Shown: positions 31,629 through 40,276, counted from the stretch's first letter. The stretch is 64,000 bases of DNA from CALEMW01 sp035447065 (GCA_035447065.1 DAOTGJ010000014.1:1-64000), one strand, 5' to 3'. Notes: a model not told the origin generated them from the letters alone. Numbers and translations: made by a program.

Positions 31629-32891
31629 ATGACCGAGCCCGTGACCGTGCGCGTGGATTCCGAGATCGGCAGGCTGGAGGGCGTGATCGTGCACGCTCCC
31701 GGCCCCGAGATCGAGAACATGACGCCCAGCGACGCCGAGCGCGCCCTCTACAGCGACATCCTCAGCGGCAGCGTGAGCGCCTGGGAGCACGCCCAGCTCC
31801 GCGGCGTGCTGGAGAAGGTGACCAGGGTCCACCGCTTCCGCGACCTGCTGTCCGAGACCCTGGCCGACGCCACCGTGCGCGAGACCCTGGTGGAGCGCAT
31901 CTGCCGCAACGAGGACGTGCCGGAGATCGCCCAGGACCTGCTGGACCTGGAGGTGCCGGAGCTGGTGCGGCAGCTCATCGAGGGCGTGGTGCTGCGCGAG
32001 GACACGCTGACGGCCTTCCTCAGCCGCGACCGCTACGCCCTGCGCCCCCTGCACAACCTCTTCTTCACCCGCGACCCGTCCATGACCGTGGGGGGCTGCG
32101 TGGTGATCGGCCGCATGGCCAACCACGTGCGCGAGCGCGAGGCGCTGATCATGGAGGCCATCTTCGACCGGCATCCCGGCTTCCGCGCCACCACGCTGAA
32201 CCCGCTGAATTCGCCGGTGGCGTCGCGCGGCCTCTCGCTGGAGGGCGGCGACGTGCTGGTGGCGCGGCAGGACGTGATCGTGGTGGGCATCGGCGCACGC
32301 ACCACGCCCCCGGCGGTGGACTGGCTGGTGGACCGGCTGCGGCAGCGGCGGGAGTCCCTGCACGTGATCGTGCAGGAGCTGCCGCGCGAGCCCGAATCCT
32401 TCATCCACCTGGACATGGTCTTCACCTTCCTGGACCGCGATGCGGTGATGGTCTACGAGCCCGTGATCCTCAAGCCCTCGCGTCTGCAGACGGTGCACAT
32501 GCGGGTGGAAGGCGGACAGGTGGCCGCCATCGAACAGGTGGAGAACATTCCGGCCGCCCTGCGCGCGGTGGGCATGGACGTGGAGGCGGTGACCTGCGGC
32601 GGCCACACGGACCCCTGGCTCCAGGAGCGGGAGCAGTGGCACTCGGGCACCAACTTCTTCGCCATCGCGCCGGGGCAGGTGGTGGGCTACGGACGCAACG
32701 TGCGCACCGTCGAGGAGCTGGACCGGCACGGCTTCCGCGTGGTGCAGGCCGAGGACGTGGTCTCCGGCAAGGCCGACCTGTCCGACGGCAAGCGCACGGT
32801 GGTGACCATCGACGGCGAGGAGCTGGCCCGCGGCGGCGGCGGCTGCCGTTGCATGACCATGCCCGTCCGGCGCGCGCCGGTGGAGTGGTGA
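31629..32891 (+). CDS. arcA: Arginine deiminase
   Basis: Protein of 420 aa, normal length for ArcA. Conserved guanidine-site segments are present: NLFFTRDPSM, LEGGDVLV, FIHLDMVFTF, CGGHTDPWLQEREQWHSGTN, and the catalytic Cys in GGGGCRCMTMP near the C-terminus. It hydrolyses L-arginine to citrulline and ammonia. The usual partners ArcB, ArcC and ArcD are not in the window, so the rest of the pathway must be elsewhere or the enzyme serves only nitrogen release or pH control. Overlaps the downstream methyltransferase gene by GTGA. Confidence 0.95.
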   Translation: MTEPVTVRVDSEIGRLEGVIVHAPGPEIENMTPSDAERALYSDILSGSVSAWEHAQLRGVLEKVTRVHRFRDLLSETLADATVRETLVERICRNEDVPEIAQDLLDLEVPELVRQLIEGVVLREDTLTAFLSRDRYALRPLHNLFFTRDPSMTVGGCVVIGRMANHVREREALIMEAIFDRHPGFRATTLNPLNSPVASRGLSLEGGDVLVARQDVIVVGIGARTTPPAVDWLVDRLRQRRESLHVIVQELPREPESFIHLDMVFTFLDRDAVMVYEPVILKPSRLQTVHMRVEGGQVAAIEQVENIPAALRAVGMDVEAVTCGGHTDPWLQEREQWHSGTNFFAIAPGQVVGYGRNVRTVEELDRHGFRVVQAEDVVSGKADLSDGKRTVVTIDGEELARGGGGCRCMTMPVRRAPVEW

Positions 32892-34027
32892 CCGGAGCCG
32901 ACCGGGAGCTGGTCCGGTCCGCGGGGCCGCTGCGCCTGGAGCGCTGGCCCCGTCGGCCCGATGATCCGCTGCGCGCCTGGGACGCCGCCGACGAGCTCCT
33001 GCTGGCCCGCCTGGACGCCGAACCGCCGGCGCCGGAGACCCGCGTCCTGCTGATCAACGACGCCTGCGGCGCCCTGGCCTGCGCCCTCCATGCCCACCGG
33101 CCGACATCCTGGGGCGACTCGGAGCTGGCCCGCCTGGCCGCCCGCGCCAACCTGGCCGCCAATGGGCTGGACCCGTCGGCGGTGACCTTCCTGCCCGGCG
33201 ACGCCGCGCCCGCCGCCCCCGTGGATCTGGCGCTGATCAAGATCCCCAAGTCCCTGGACCTCTTCGCCGACCAGCTGCGGCTGCTGCGGCCCGCGCTGGC
33301 GCCCGGGGCCCTGGTGCTGGCGGGCAGCATGGTCAAGCACACGTCGGGCCGGGCGTACGCGCTGCTGGAGGAGCGCATCGGGCGCACCGTCACGGGGCGG
33401 GCGGCGAAGAAGGCGCGGCTGGCGGAGGCGGCGCCGGGGCCGGTGGCCGACGCCGCGCCGTCGCAGCCGGGCTACCGTCTGGCGGAGTTCGCCCTGGATC
33501 TGAGCGCCGCGCCCGGCGTGTTCGCCGCGGACCGCCTGGACATCGGCACCCGCGCCCTGCTGGAGCATCTGCCCCGCCGCGACGACGCGCTGCGCGCCTG
33601 CGATCTGGGCTGCGGCAACGGCGCCCTGGGGCTGGCCCTGGCGCGCGTCTGTCCGCAGGCGGCGGTGCTGTTCACGGACGAGTCGGACCGCGCCGTGGCC
33701 GCGGCGCGGGCCAACGCCGCCGCCAACGGGCTGGCGGAGCGGACGCTGGAGTTCCGGGTGGCCGACGGCCTGGAGCCGCAGCCTCCCGCGAGCCTGGACC
33801 TGATCCTCTGCAACCCGCCGTTCCACCTGGGCCACGCCGTGGAGGACCTGACGGCGCCGCGCCTCTTCGCGCAGGCGGAGCGCTGCCTGCGTCCCGGCGG
33901 CGCGATCCTGGCCGTGGGCAACCGGCATCTGGGGCATCACGCCAAGCTGGCGCGGATCTTCGGCGCGTGCGATGTGGCGGGGGAGACGAGGAAGTTCCAG
34001 GTGCTGCGGGCGACGAAGCGGGGCTGA
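32888..34027 (+). CDS. rlmG: RlmG-like 23S rRNA (guanine-N2) methyltransferase
   Basis: Protein of 379 aa, the same size as RlmG, with a degenerate N-terminal MTS-like domain (about 1-170) and a catalytic C-terminal domain: CDLGCGNGALGLALA (SAM site), DESDRAVAAARANAAANG and the exocyclic-amine motif NPPFHLGH. This layout belongs to RlmG/RsmC enzymes, which N2-methylate guanines in rRNA. Start GTG at 32888 overlaps the arcA stop. RsmC is the alternative. Confidence 0.87.
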   Translation: MTGADRELVRSAGPLRLERWPRRPDDPLRAWDAADELLLARLDAEPPAPETRVLLINDACGALACALHAHRPTSWGDSELARLAARANLAANGLDPSAVTFLPGDAAPAAPVDLALIKIPKSLDLFADQLRLLRPALAPGALVLAGSMVKHTSGRAYALLEERIGRTVTGRAAKKARLAEAAPGPVADAAPSQPGYRLAEFALDLSAAPGVFAADRLDIGTRALLEHLPRRDDALRACDLGCGNGALGLALARVCPQAAVLFTDESDRAVAAARANAAANGLAERTLEFRVADGLEPQPPASLDLILCNPPFHLGHAVEDLTAPRLFAQAERCLRPGGAILAVGNRHLGHHAKLARIFGACDVAGETRKFQVLRATKRG

Positions 34028-34034
34028 GCATGAC

Positions 34035-34061
34035 CCGGCCCCCGGAAGACCCGGGGGCCGG
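34035..34061. terminator. Hairpin after the rRNA methyltransferase gene
   Basis: Perfect 11-bp stem (CCGGCCCCCGG at 34035-34045 with 34051-34061) and 5-nt loop in the gap before the convergent dps gene. Confidence 0.5.
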
Positions 34062-34114
34062 AACCCGACCGCGAGAGGTGGTGGACGCGGGCGGGTGACG
34101 AATCCTCGCCGGGG

Positions 34115-34561
34115 CTACCCGTCCAGGTAGGCCCCCAGCATCCAGAGCTCCTTCTCCAGATGATCGCCGATGGGGTCCAGGACCGCGGCGCTGCCCTTGT
34201 CGCCGGCGTCGTCGGCCAGGGCGCCGGCGGCGCGCACCTTGGCGTGGAAGGCCTGCAGATCGGCCCGCACGTTCTCCACCATGGCCCGCGCGCCGGGCAC
34301 GCTCTCGTCCTCCTGCACCGACGCCGCCTCCAGCGCCTGGGCCAGGCTGCCCAGCGGCGCGCCGCCGATCATGAGGATGCGCTCCGCGAACTCGTCGCTC
34401 AGATCGCCGAAGCGGTCGTACAGCTCCTCGAAACGGGCATGGAGCTGATAGAAGCTCTCGCCGCGCACGCGCCAGTGGTAGTGGTGCAGCTTCTGGGCGA
34501 AGACGATGGAGTCGGCCAGCAGCTCGTTCAGGGCGCCCACCAGGGCCTTGTTCTTCTTCAT
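34115..34561 (-). CDS. dps: Dps-family ferritin-like protein
   Basis: Protein of 148 aa from the ATG at 34561, which has GGGAGG six bases upstream; longer in-frame starts to 34645 would run into the promoter. The Dps ferroxidase signature is visible: KLHHYHWRVRGESFYQLH, then FEELYDRFGDLSDEFAERI. Dps dodecamers oxidise and store iron and protect DNA. Upstream lies a near-consensus sigma-54 promoter and the divergent gene for a sigma-54 activator, which is the probable regulator. Confidence 0.92.
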   Translation of the reverse strand: MKKNKALVGALNELLADSIVFAQKLHHYHWRVRGESFYQLHARFEELYDRFGDLSDEFAERILMIGGAPLGSLAQALEAASVQEDESVPGARAMVENVRADLQAFHAKVRAAGALADDAGDKGSAAVLDPIGDHLEKELWMLGAYLDG

Positions 34562-34627
34562 GTCGATCCTCCCGGTCATGGAGTCCAGGCCCTCGGTGGG
34601 CCGTTGTCGTTTCATCTGCATTCGGAA

Positions 34628-34645
34628 TTGCATCCTTCGTGCCAA
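34628..34645 (-). promoter_or_regulatory. Sigma-54 promoter (-24/-12) of dps
   Basis: Minus strand TTGGCACGAAGGATGCAA: GG at 34643-34642 and GC at 34631-34630 separated by exactly 10 bases, matching the TGGCACG-N4-TTGCA consensus at all but one position. Transcription would start near 34619, leaving a leader of about 58 nt. Confidence 0.8.
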
Positions 34646-34660
34646 ACTTTCCTGTTAATC

Positions 34661-34673
34661 CAACTAATTGATA
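34661..34673 (-). promoter_or_regulatory. IHF-like site between activator site and dps promoter
   Basis: Minus strand TATCAATTAGTTG, a full match to the E. coli IHF consensus WATCAANNNNTTR, in an AT-rich stretch between the putative enhancer and the sigma-54 promoter, where a DNA bend would be needed. Confidence 0.5.
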
Positions 34674-34717
34674 TAAAACAAAATACATAGTTTTCGACTC
34701 TGGTTGGTGCCCGTGCT

Positions 34718-34733
34718 CAACGAAATATCGTTG
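34718..34733. promoter_or_regulatory. Putative enhancer/operator A (perfect inverted repeat)
   Basis: CAACGA-AATA-TCGTTG, a perfect inverted repeat. It lies about 75 bases upstream of the dps -24 box, suitable for a sigma-54 activator, and overlaps the -35 box of the divergent activator gene, suitable for autorepression. Confidence 0.6.
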
Positions 34734-34758
34734 ACAAGCCACCGAAATAGCATAGATT
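34731..34758 (+). promoter_or_regulatory. Sigma-70-like promoter of the sigma-54 activator gene
   Basis: TTGACA (34731-34736, perfect -35), 16-base spacer, TAGATT (34753-34758). It is 25 bases before the start codon of the activator. Confidence 0.65.
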
Positions 34759-34773
34759 CACGAAATCACGTTG
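34759..34773. promoter_or_regulatory. Putative operator B (imperfect copy of site A)
   Basis: CACGAAATCACGTTG, an imperfect repeat of site A; centres are about 40 bp apart, close to four helical turns. It sits just after the -10 box and before the ribosome site of the activator gene. Confidence 0.45.
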
Positions 34774-34783
34774 GAGGTGAGCC

Positions 34784-36334
34784 ATGGATGGACTCTTCGA
34801 CGCGACCCGGGACCTCAAGGCCCTGGCGGACCTCGCCGGGCGCCCCGAGGCCATCGCCGATGTCCTGGAGCGCGCGCTCGATTCCCTCGGGCAACTCGTG
34901 CCTCATGATCTGGCTGTGGTGCTGGGGGTGGAGGAGCAGACCCTGCGGGTCCTCGCGGCCCGAGGTCCCCTGGCCGGCCAGGCCGTGAAGGATCACGCCC
35001 TGGATCTGGCCGAGCATCCCACGCTGCGCCGGGCCCTGGAGGAGCGACGGGCCCAGGTGCTGACCGAGGATCACCACGCCCACGGAGAGGGAGATCCGTA
35101 CGAGGGCGTGGTCGATCTGCCCCACGGGCACTCCTGCATGGTGGTGCCCCTGTACGCGGGGGAGCGGGTCCTCGGAGCCATGACCTTCGACCGCGCGGTC
35201 TGCGGCACCTACGAGCCTCAGGCCGTGGAGCTGGCGGAGGTCTACGGCAAGATCGTCGCCTTGGCGTTCCTGTACGCCGAGCAGGCGGAGCTGCTGCGGC
35301 GGCAACGGCTGCAGCTGGAGGAACGCAGCCGCGTGTTGGAAGAGGCCGGGGGCGGCACGGACGCCATCGGGCTGCTGGAGCGCAGCCTGTCCCCGGCCAT
35401 GCGGCGCCTCACGGTGCAGGCCAAGCAGGTGGCCGCCACGGACGCGCCGGTGCTCATCCGCGGCGAGACGGGCACGGGCAAGGAGGTGCTGGCGCGCGCC
35501 CTCCACCATTGGAGCGTCCGGCGGTCCGGCCCCTTCCTGCAGCTCAACTGCGCCGCCATCCCCGAGACCCTCATCGAGAGCGAGCTCTTCGGCCACGTGC
35601 GCGGCGCCTTCTCCGGCGCCGACCGCGACCGGCCGGGCCGCTTCCTCGCCGCCAACGGCGGCACCCTGCTCCTGGACGAGATCGGCGACATGCCCCTGGC
35701 CGCCCAGGCCAAGCTGCTGCGCGTGCTGCAGGAGGGGACCTTCGAGCCCGTGGGCTCCGACACGCCGGTGAAGGTGGACGTGCGCATCCTGGCGGCCACG
35801 CACCGCGACCTGGAGGAGGCCGTGCGCCAGGGCGACTTCCGCGAGGACCTCTACTACCGCCTGGACGTGTTCCCCCTGGAGGTGCCGCCACTGCGCGAGC
35901 GCGCCGAGGACGTGGAGGTCATCGCCACGGGCGTGCTGCACGCCATCGCGCGGCGCACGGGGCGCGGGCCGTGGCGCCTGTCGGACCGCGCCCTGCGCTC
36001 CCTGCGCGGCGAGGCGTGGCCCGGCAACGTGCGGCAGCTCGTGAACGTGCTGGAGCGCGCGGCCATCCTCAAGCCGGAGGGCGTGCTGGACGCTTCGGTG
36101 GTGGACGGCGGAGGGGCGAAGCGGCGGCGGCGCGTGGAGGAGTCCGCGGCCCCTGACCGCGACCTGCCCACCCTGCAGGAGATGGAGCGCCGGCACGTGC
36201 TGCGCGCCCTGGAACGCACCCAGGGCAAGATCTACGGCCCCGACGGCGCCGCCGCCCTGCTCGGCCTCAAGCCCACCACGCTGCAGAGCCGCATGCGCAA
36301 GCTGGGCGTGGAGCGGCGCGTGAGCTACCGCTAG
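34784..36334 (+). CDS. Sigma-54-dependent transcriptional activator, GAF-AAA+-HTH (NorR/FhlA-like)
   Basis: Protein of 516 aa. GAF sensor domain at about 10-165, then a coiled linker (about 165-195), AAA+ domain at about 200-430 with Walker A GETGTGKE, sigma-54 contact loop GAFSGA (usual GAFTGA), Walker B GGTLLLDEIGDM and the RLDVFPLEVPPLRER region, and a Fis-type HTH at the C-terminus (RTQGKIYGPDGAAALLGLKPTTLQSRMRKLGV split over about 470-510). The domain order and HTH resemble NorR/FhlA. No REC domain, so it is ligand-controlled through the GAF domain; ligand unknown. It is divergent from dps, whose promoter is of sigma-54 type. Confidence 0.92.
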   Translation: MDGLFDATRDLKALADLAGRPEAIADVLERALDSLGQLVPHDLAVVLGVEEQTLRVLAARGPLAGQAVKDHALDLAEHPTLRRALEERRAQVLTEDHHAHGEGDPYEGVVDLPHGHSCMVVPLYAGERVLGAMTFDRAVCGTYEPQAVELAEVYGKIVALAFLYAEQAELLRRQRLQLEERSRVLEEAGGGTDAIGLLERSLSPAMRRLTVQAKQVAATDAPVLIRGETGTGKEVLARALHHWSVRRSGPFLQLNCAAIPETLIESELFGHVRGAFSGADRDRPGRFLAANGGTLLLDEIGDMPLAAQAKLLRVLQEGTFEPVGSDTPVKVDVRILAATHRDLEEAVRQGDFREDLYYRLDVFPLEVPPLRERAEDVEVIATGVLHAIARRTGRGPWRLSDRALRSLRGEAWPGNVRQLVNVLERAAILKPEGVLDASVVDGGGAKRRRRVEESAAPDRDLPTLQEMERRHVLRALERTQGKIYGPDGAAALLGLKPTTLQSRMRKLGVERRVSYR

Positions 36335-36341
36335 TCCGCGC

Positions 36342-36370
36342 GTTGCGCATCCCGGAGGCATGTCTTAGTG
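36342..36370 (+). promoter_or_regulatory. Possible sigma-70-like promoter
   Basis: TTGCGC (36342-36347), 17-base spacer, TAGTGT (36365-36370), upstream of the DUF3078-type gene. Each hexamer matches consensus at only three positions; the spacing and the TAG-type -10 resemble other promoters in the window. Confidence 0.3.
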
Positions 36371-36474
36371 TAGCGGGCGCTCGCGTGGGGGATGCGAGCC
36401 CACCCCTTGTCCCGGGCCCGCCCGGCGGGACGCTTCGCCAAGTTCCCCGCCCATCAACCAAGAGGTGTTCCATC

Positions 36475-37320
36475 ATGACGAAGGTCGTCCTGACCCTCCT
36501 CGCCGCGCTCATGCTGGCCGGCGCCGCCTTCGCCGCCGAGTCCGAGAAGTCCGCGGACCTGGCCCTGGTCGTCAATCAGAGCGGCTACAGCGACTCCTGG
36601 GAGGGCTCCGAGCTCGGGACCCTGAACTGGACGCTGACGGCCGACATCGCCACCAAGAAGCCCCTGAGCATGAGCACGCTGTGGCAGAACCAGATCAAGC
36701 TGGCCTACGGCAAGACCCGCAACGAGCAGGTCCAGGAGAACGGCTCCAAGGACTGGGGCGACTCCGAGAAGGCCACCGACCGCGTGTTCTGGGAGTCCAT
36801 GGTGCTCTTCTCCGAGGGCAACTACGTGAACCCCTACGTGGCGGTCACCTGGGAGAGCCAGTTCCACGACGCCGAGGACAACATCTTCAACCCGTCGCTG
36901 CTCGTGGAGTCGGCCGGTCTGGGCCGCACGCTGCTCAAGAACGAGCAGACCGAGGTCTTCAGCCGTCTGGGTCTGGCCTACCGCCAGCGCTTCATGAAGG
37001 GCGCCGACACGGCCACCGACGCCGGTCTGGACTGGGTCACCGACGTGAGCCACACCTTCAACGAGCAGCTCAAGGCCGTGTCCAAGCTGCGCGTGTTCCA
37101 GGCCCTGACCAGCAGCGCCGACGACGACATCCCGGCGGCCGATCCCGCCAAGGACTACTGGAAGACCACGGACATCGCCTGGGAGACCACCCTGTCGGCC
37201 AGCGTGAGCAAGTACATCCAGACCACGCTGTTCTGGGAAGTGCTGTACGACAAGGAGATCAGCACCGACGCCCGCTGGCGCGACGTGTTCGGCGTGGGTT
37301 TCAGCTATAAGTTGTTCTAG
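36475..37320 (+). CDS. DUF3078-like outer membrane protein
   Basis: Protein of 281 aa with signal peptide MTKVVLTLLAALMLAGAAFA. The mature sequence alternates aromatic and polar residues in many short strands (WTLTADIATKK, WQNQIKLAYGKTR, YVAVTWESQF, GLAYRQRFM, VFGVGFSYKLF with a C-terminal Phe), consistent with a 10-12 strand barrel; NWTLTAD and the charged loop with KxxDR-FWES resemble DUF3078 proteins. Function unknown. The start at 36475 follows AGAGGTG and gives a proper signal peptide, whereas longer frames do not. Confidence 0.75.
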   Translation: MTKVVLTLLAALMLAGAAFAAESEKSADLALVVNQSGYSDSWEGSELGTLNWTLTADIATKKPLSMSTLWQNQIKLAYGKTRNEQVQENGSKDWGDSEKATDRVFWESMVLFSEGNYVNPYVAVTWESQFHDAEDNIFNPSLLVESAGLGRTLLKNEQTEVFSRLGLAYRQRFMKGADTATDAGLDWVTDVSHTFNEQLKAVSKLRVFQALTSSADDDIPAADPAKDYWKTTDIAWETTLSASVSKYIQTTLFWEVLYDKEISTDARWRDVFGVGFSYKLF

Positions 37321-37383
37321 TCCGAAAAGAAGGAGTGCGTGACCGCGCGTCCGGCGTGCGGCGAGACGGAAGGGAACCCGACG

Positions 37384-38199
37384 ATGCAGACCATCGACGT
37401 GGACAAGATCTGGACCATGATCACCGAGTTCGCCATGGACTACGGCCTGAGGCTCATCGGGGCGGTGGTGCTGCTCGTGGTGGGCCGCATCGTGGCCGGA
37501 GCCCTGCGCGGCGGCGCCAGGAAGGCGCTCAAGCGCGGCGGCACCGACGAGGCCGTGGTGGCCTTCGCGGGCAGCCTGGCCTACTGGCTGGTGATCGTGG
37601 CGGTGTGGCTGGCCGTGCTCGGCGCCTTCGGCGTGGAGACGGCGTCGCTGGTGGCGGTGCTGGGGGCCGTGGGCTTCGCCGTGGGCTTCGCCCTGCAGGG
37701 CTCGCTCAGCAACTTCGCCGCCGGCATCATGCTGCTGATCTTCCGTCCCTTCCGCATCGGCGACGTGGTGGAGGTGGCGGGCGTGCTGGGCTCCGTGCGC
37801 GAGATGGCCCTGTTCACGACCATCATCAACACGCCGGACAACATCCGGATCATCGTGCCCAACTCCAAGATCTTCGGCGACATCATCAAGAATATCACGG
37901 CCGAGGAGACCCGGCGGGTGGACATGGTGGTGGGCATCGGCTACGGCTCGGACATCGCCAAGGCCATGGAGATCATCCAGGTCCTCCTGGCGGCGGACGC
38001 GCGCGTGCTGAAGGAGCCGGAGCCGCAGATCGCGGTGGGCGAGCTGGCCGACTCCAGCGTGAACCTGCTGGTGCGGCCCTGGTCCAAGACCTCGGACTAC
38101 TGGGGCGTGAAGCTGGACTTCACGCGCGCGGTGAAGGAGGCCTTCGACCGCGAGGGCATCGAGATCCCGTTCCCCCAGGTCACGATGCACAAGGGCTGA
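37384..38199 (+). CDS. Small-conductance mechanosensitive channel (MscS family)
   Basis: Protein of 271 aa, close to E. coli MscS. Three transmembrane helices in the first 130 residues, the pore-lining helix with the Gly/Ala ridge (VLGAVGFAVGFALQGSLSNF), then the conserved MLLIFRPFRIGDVVEVAG and the cytoplasmic beta domain (TTIINTPDNIRIIVPNSKIFG). It releases osmolytes on hypo-osmotic shock. ATG at 37384 with AGGGAAC upstream. It follows the barrel gene by 63 bases, perhaps in one transcript. Confidence 0.93.
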   Translation: MQTIDVDKIWTMITEFAMDYGLRLIGAVVLLVVGRIVAGALRGGARKALKRGGTDEAVVAFAGSLAYWLVIVAVWLAVLGAFGVETASLVAVLGAVGFAVGFALQGSLSNFAAGIMLLIFRPFRIGDVVEVAGVLGSVREMALFTTIINTPDNIRIIVPNSKIFGDIIKNITAEETRRVDMVVGIGYGSDIAKAMEIIQVLLAADARVLKEPEPQIAVGELADSSVNLLVRPWSKTSDYWGVKLDFTRAVKEAFDREGIEIPFPQVTMHKG

Positions 38200-38224
38200 G
38201 CGCGCGGTCACGGACCGATGGGAC

Positions 38225-38254
38225 GAGGGGCGGCTCCACGCGGGGCCGCCCCTC
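38225..38254. terminator. Hairpin between convergent genes
   Basis: Perfect 10-bp stem (GAGGGGCGGC at 38225-38234 with 38245-38254), 10-nt loop, followed by TCTC, in the 57-base gap between mscS-like and symporter genes. Confidence 0.6.
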
Positions 38255-38256
38255 TC

Positions 38257-39603
38257 TCATGCGGGACGTCCGCGCCGCACGCCCGGCAGCAGCACCAGCA
38301 GCGACGCCGCCAGGCCGGGGAAGATGGCCTCCACGCCGCGCCAGGGCCCGCCTCCGCCCAGCAGCAGCCAGGCGCCGGCCGTGCCCGCCCCCGCGAGCAT
38401 GGAGGCGGTGACCCGCCGCGCGCCCGCCACGCGGTCCGTGTGGGCCAGCACCACCGGGCCCAGCAGGGCCGGCGTGCCCAGGCTGCCCAGGTGGTGCCAC
38501 AGCGTCACCACGGAGCCGGCCCAGAGCGCCATGGCCACGGCCAGGGCCGACGAGGCCAGCAGCGCCCAGCGCACGGGTCCCAGGCGTTCGTCGTCGTCGC
38601 GGCGCCAGCGGCCCCAGAGGTCGCGGCCGCCGGTGACGGCGGCCAGGAAGGCGTAGGAGTCCACGGTGGACATGATGGTGGCCAGCAGGCCGGCGGTGAA
38701 CAGGCCCCGCCACAGGGGCGGCAGCGTGGCGGCGGCCAGCTCCGGGAAGGCCGTCACCGGGTCGGCCAGGTCCGGCAGCACGGCGCGGGCGTAGAGCCCG
38801 GCGGTGGTGGTCAGGAAATCGAACACGATCCAGAAGCCCACGGAGATCAGCAGGCCCGCGCGCGCCGTGCCTTCGCTGCGCGCCGCGTAGCAGCGCTGGT
38901 AGAACGACGGCTCCACCAGCGTGGCCGCCGCGATCACGTACCACACGGCCACCGCCTGGGCGCCGGCGCCTCCGTCCCACTGCAGATGCGAGGCGGGCAG
39001 CGCCGCCTGCAGCCACGCCCAGCCGCCCCACTTCATGACGCAGGCGGGCACCAGCACCAGGAACCCCGCGAACATCAGCAGGAACTGCACCTTGTCCGTG
39101 CCCACCACCGCGCGCAGGCCGCCGCGGAAGACGTAGGCGGTGCTCAGGGCCGTGCCCACGGTCACGCCCAGCCAGCGGGGCCAGCCGGTCATGACCTCCA
39201 GCAGCACGCCCAGCATGAGCACGTAGGCCGCCGGCACCGTCATCACGAACAGGGCGCCGGCGCCCAGCAGGGCGGGCGTGCGCCCGAACCGCGCCTCCAG
39301 GCGCTCCGGCAGCGTCAGCACGGCGCTGCGGCGGGCGCGGCGCGCCAGCAGCAGGGCGAAGACCACGGCGTACAGGTAGTAGGGCACGCCGAAGACCAGC
39401 CAGTTGCTCACGCCGTAGGTCCAGGCGTACTCGCCCACGCCCAGGATGCCGCCGTACCACGTGGACACGGTGGTGGCCACGAAGGCGGGCAGGGTGAGGC
39501 GGCGGCCCGCCACGATGTAGTCCGCGGCGTCCTGGGCCGGCGCGCGGAAGAGCCGCGCCACGGTGAAGACCAGGAAGGCCGCGTAGACCGCCGCGAGGAT
39601 CAT
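38257..39603 (-). CDS. Sodium:solute symporter family transporter, candidate thiamine transporter
   Basis: Protein of 448 aa with about 12 hydrophobic helices. SSS-family features are visible: ADYIVAGRRLTLPAFVATTVSTWYGG at the N-terminus (the GR-L and ST-WYGG motifs), and LLATIMSTVDSYAFLAAVTGGRDL in the region that binds sodium. The gene overlaps thiamine pyrophosphokinase (ATGA) and is in an operon under a TPP riboswitch, so thiamine or a precursor is the most plausible cargo. As I recall, SSS proteins under TPP control have been proposed before as thiamine transporters (ThiV). Substrate is inferred from context only. Confidence 0.85.
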   Translation of the reverse strand: MILAAVYAAFLVFTVARLFRAPAQDAADYIVAGRRLTLPAFVATTVSTWYGGILGVGEYAWTYGVSNWLVFGVPYYLYAVVFALLLARRARRSAVLTLPERLEARFGRTPALLGAGALFVMTVPAAYVLMLGVLLEVMTGWPRWLGVTVGTALSTAYVFRGGLRAVVGTDKVQFLLMFAGFLVLVPACVMKWGGWAWLQAALPASHLQWDGGAGAQAVAVWYVIAAATLVEPSFYQRCYAARSEGTARAGLLISVGFWIVFDFLTTTAGLYARAVLPDLADPVTAFPELAAATLPPLWRGLFTAGLLATIMSTVDSYAFLAAVTGGRDLWGRWRRDDDERLGPVRWALLASSALAVAMALWAGSVVTLWHHLGSLGTPALLGPVVLAHTDRVAGARRVTASMLAGAGTAGAWLLLGGGGPWRGVEAIFPGLAASLLVLLPGVRRGRPA

Positions 39604-40274
39604 GACGCCTGGGCGCGCACGGTCACCAGCAGCGAGCCGGCGTCGCAGCGCAGGCGCACCGGGGGCGCGGTCACGCGGTTGCCGGCGGCGCTGGGTCCGC
39701 CCCAGTCCAGGTCCGCGCCGCGCAGAGGCCAGCGCACTCCCAGCAGGGTCACGCCCTTGACGCGGCCGCCGATGGGCGCGAGGGAGACGGTCGTACCCAT
39801 GGGCAGGTCCAGGCTCCAGTTCTCCGCGGGCGGCAGGCGGCGGGTCACGCCGCGGTCGTTGACCAGCACCACGTCGCAGGCGTGGGCGAAGCGCTCGGGC
39901 AGGGCCAGGTTGGCCAGGGCGTGGTCCAGGTGGCCGCCGTCGGCGCCCAGCAGGAGCACGCGGCGGCAGCCGTCGGCCACGGCGCGGGCCACGGCCTTCT
40001 CGCCGTCGGTGGTGTCCTGGTCGGGGTCGTGCTCGAAGCGGATGTCGCGGCGGCGAGGCGGCTCGCCCAGGGTGTCGAAGTCGCCCACCACCAGGTCCGG
40101 CAGGCGGGGGAGGTGGTCGTAGGGGCGGCCGGCGCCGTCGGTGCAGACGAAGAGGTCGGCCTGCGCGAGGCAGGCCGACAGCAGGTCGTGCGGGGGCGCC
40201 GCGCCGTCGCAGAGCACCACGGCGAGGCGGCCGGGGACGGCGGGCGGCAGGGACAGGATGGCGGTCACGTCCAT
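39600..40274 (-). CDS. thiN: Thiamine pyrophosphokinase
   Basis: Protein of 224 aa. TPK signatures: VCTDGAGRPYDHL, DLVVGDFDTLGE, HDPDQDTTDGEKAV and LLGADGGHLDHALANL; the C-terminal B1 domain binds thiamine (GVRWPLRGADLDWG, SAAGNRV). The enzyme makes thiamine pyrophosphate directly from thiamine and ATP. The position between a TonB receptor and a symporter under a TPP riboswitch fits a salvage route for external thiamine. Confidence 0.93.
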   Translation of the reverse strand: MDVTAILSLPPAVPGRLAVVLCDGAAPPHDLLSACLAQADLFVCTDGAGRPYDHLPRLPDLVVGDFDTLGEPPRRRDIRFEHDPDQDTTDGEKAVARAVADGCRRVLLLGADGGHLDHALANLALPERFAHACDVVLVNDRGVTRRLPPAENWSLDLPMGTTVSLAPIGGRVKGVTLLGVRWPLRGADLDWGGPSAAGNRVTAPPVRLRCDAGSLLVTVRAQAS

Positions 40275-40276
40275 GA

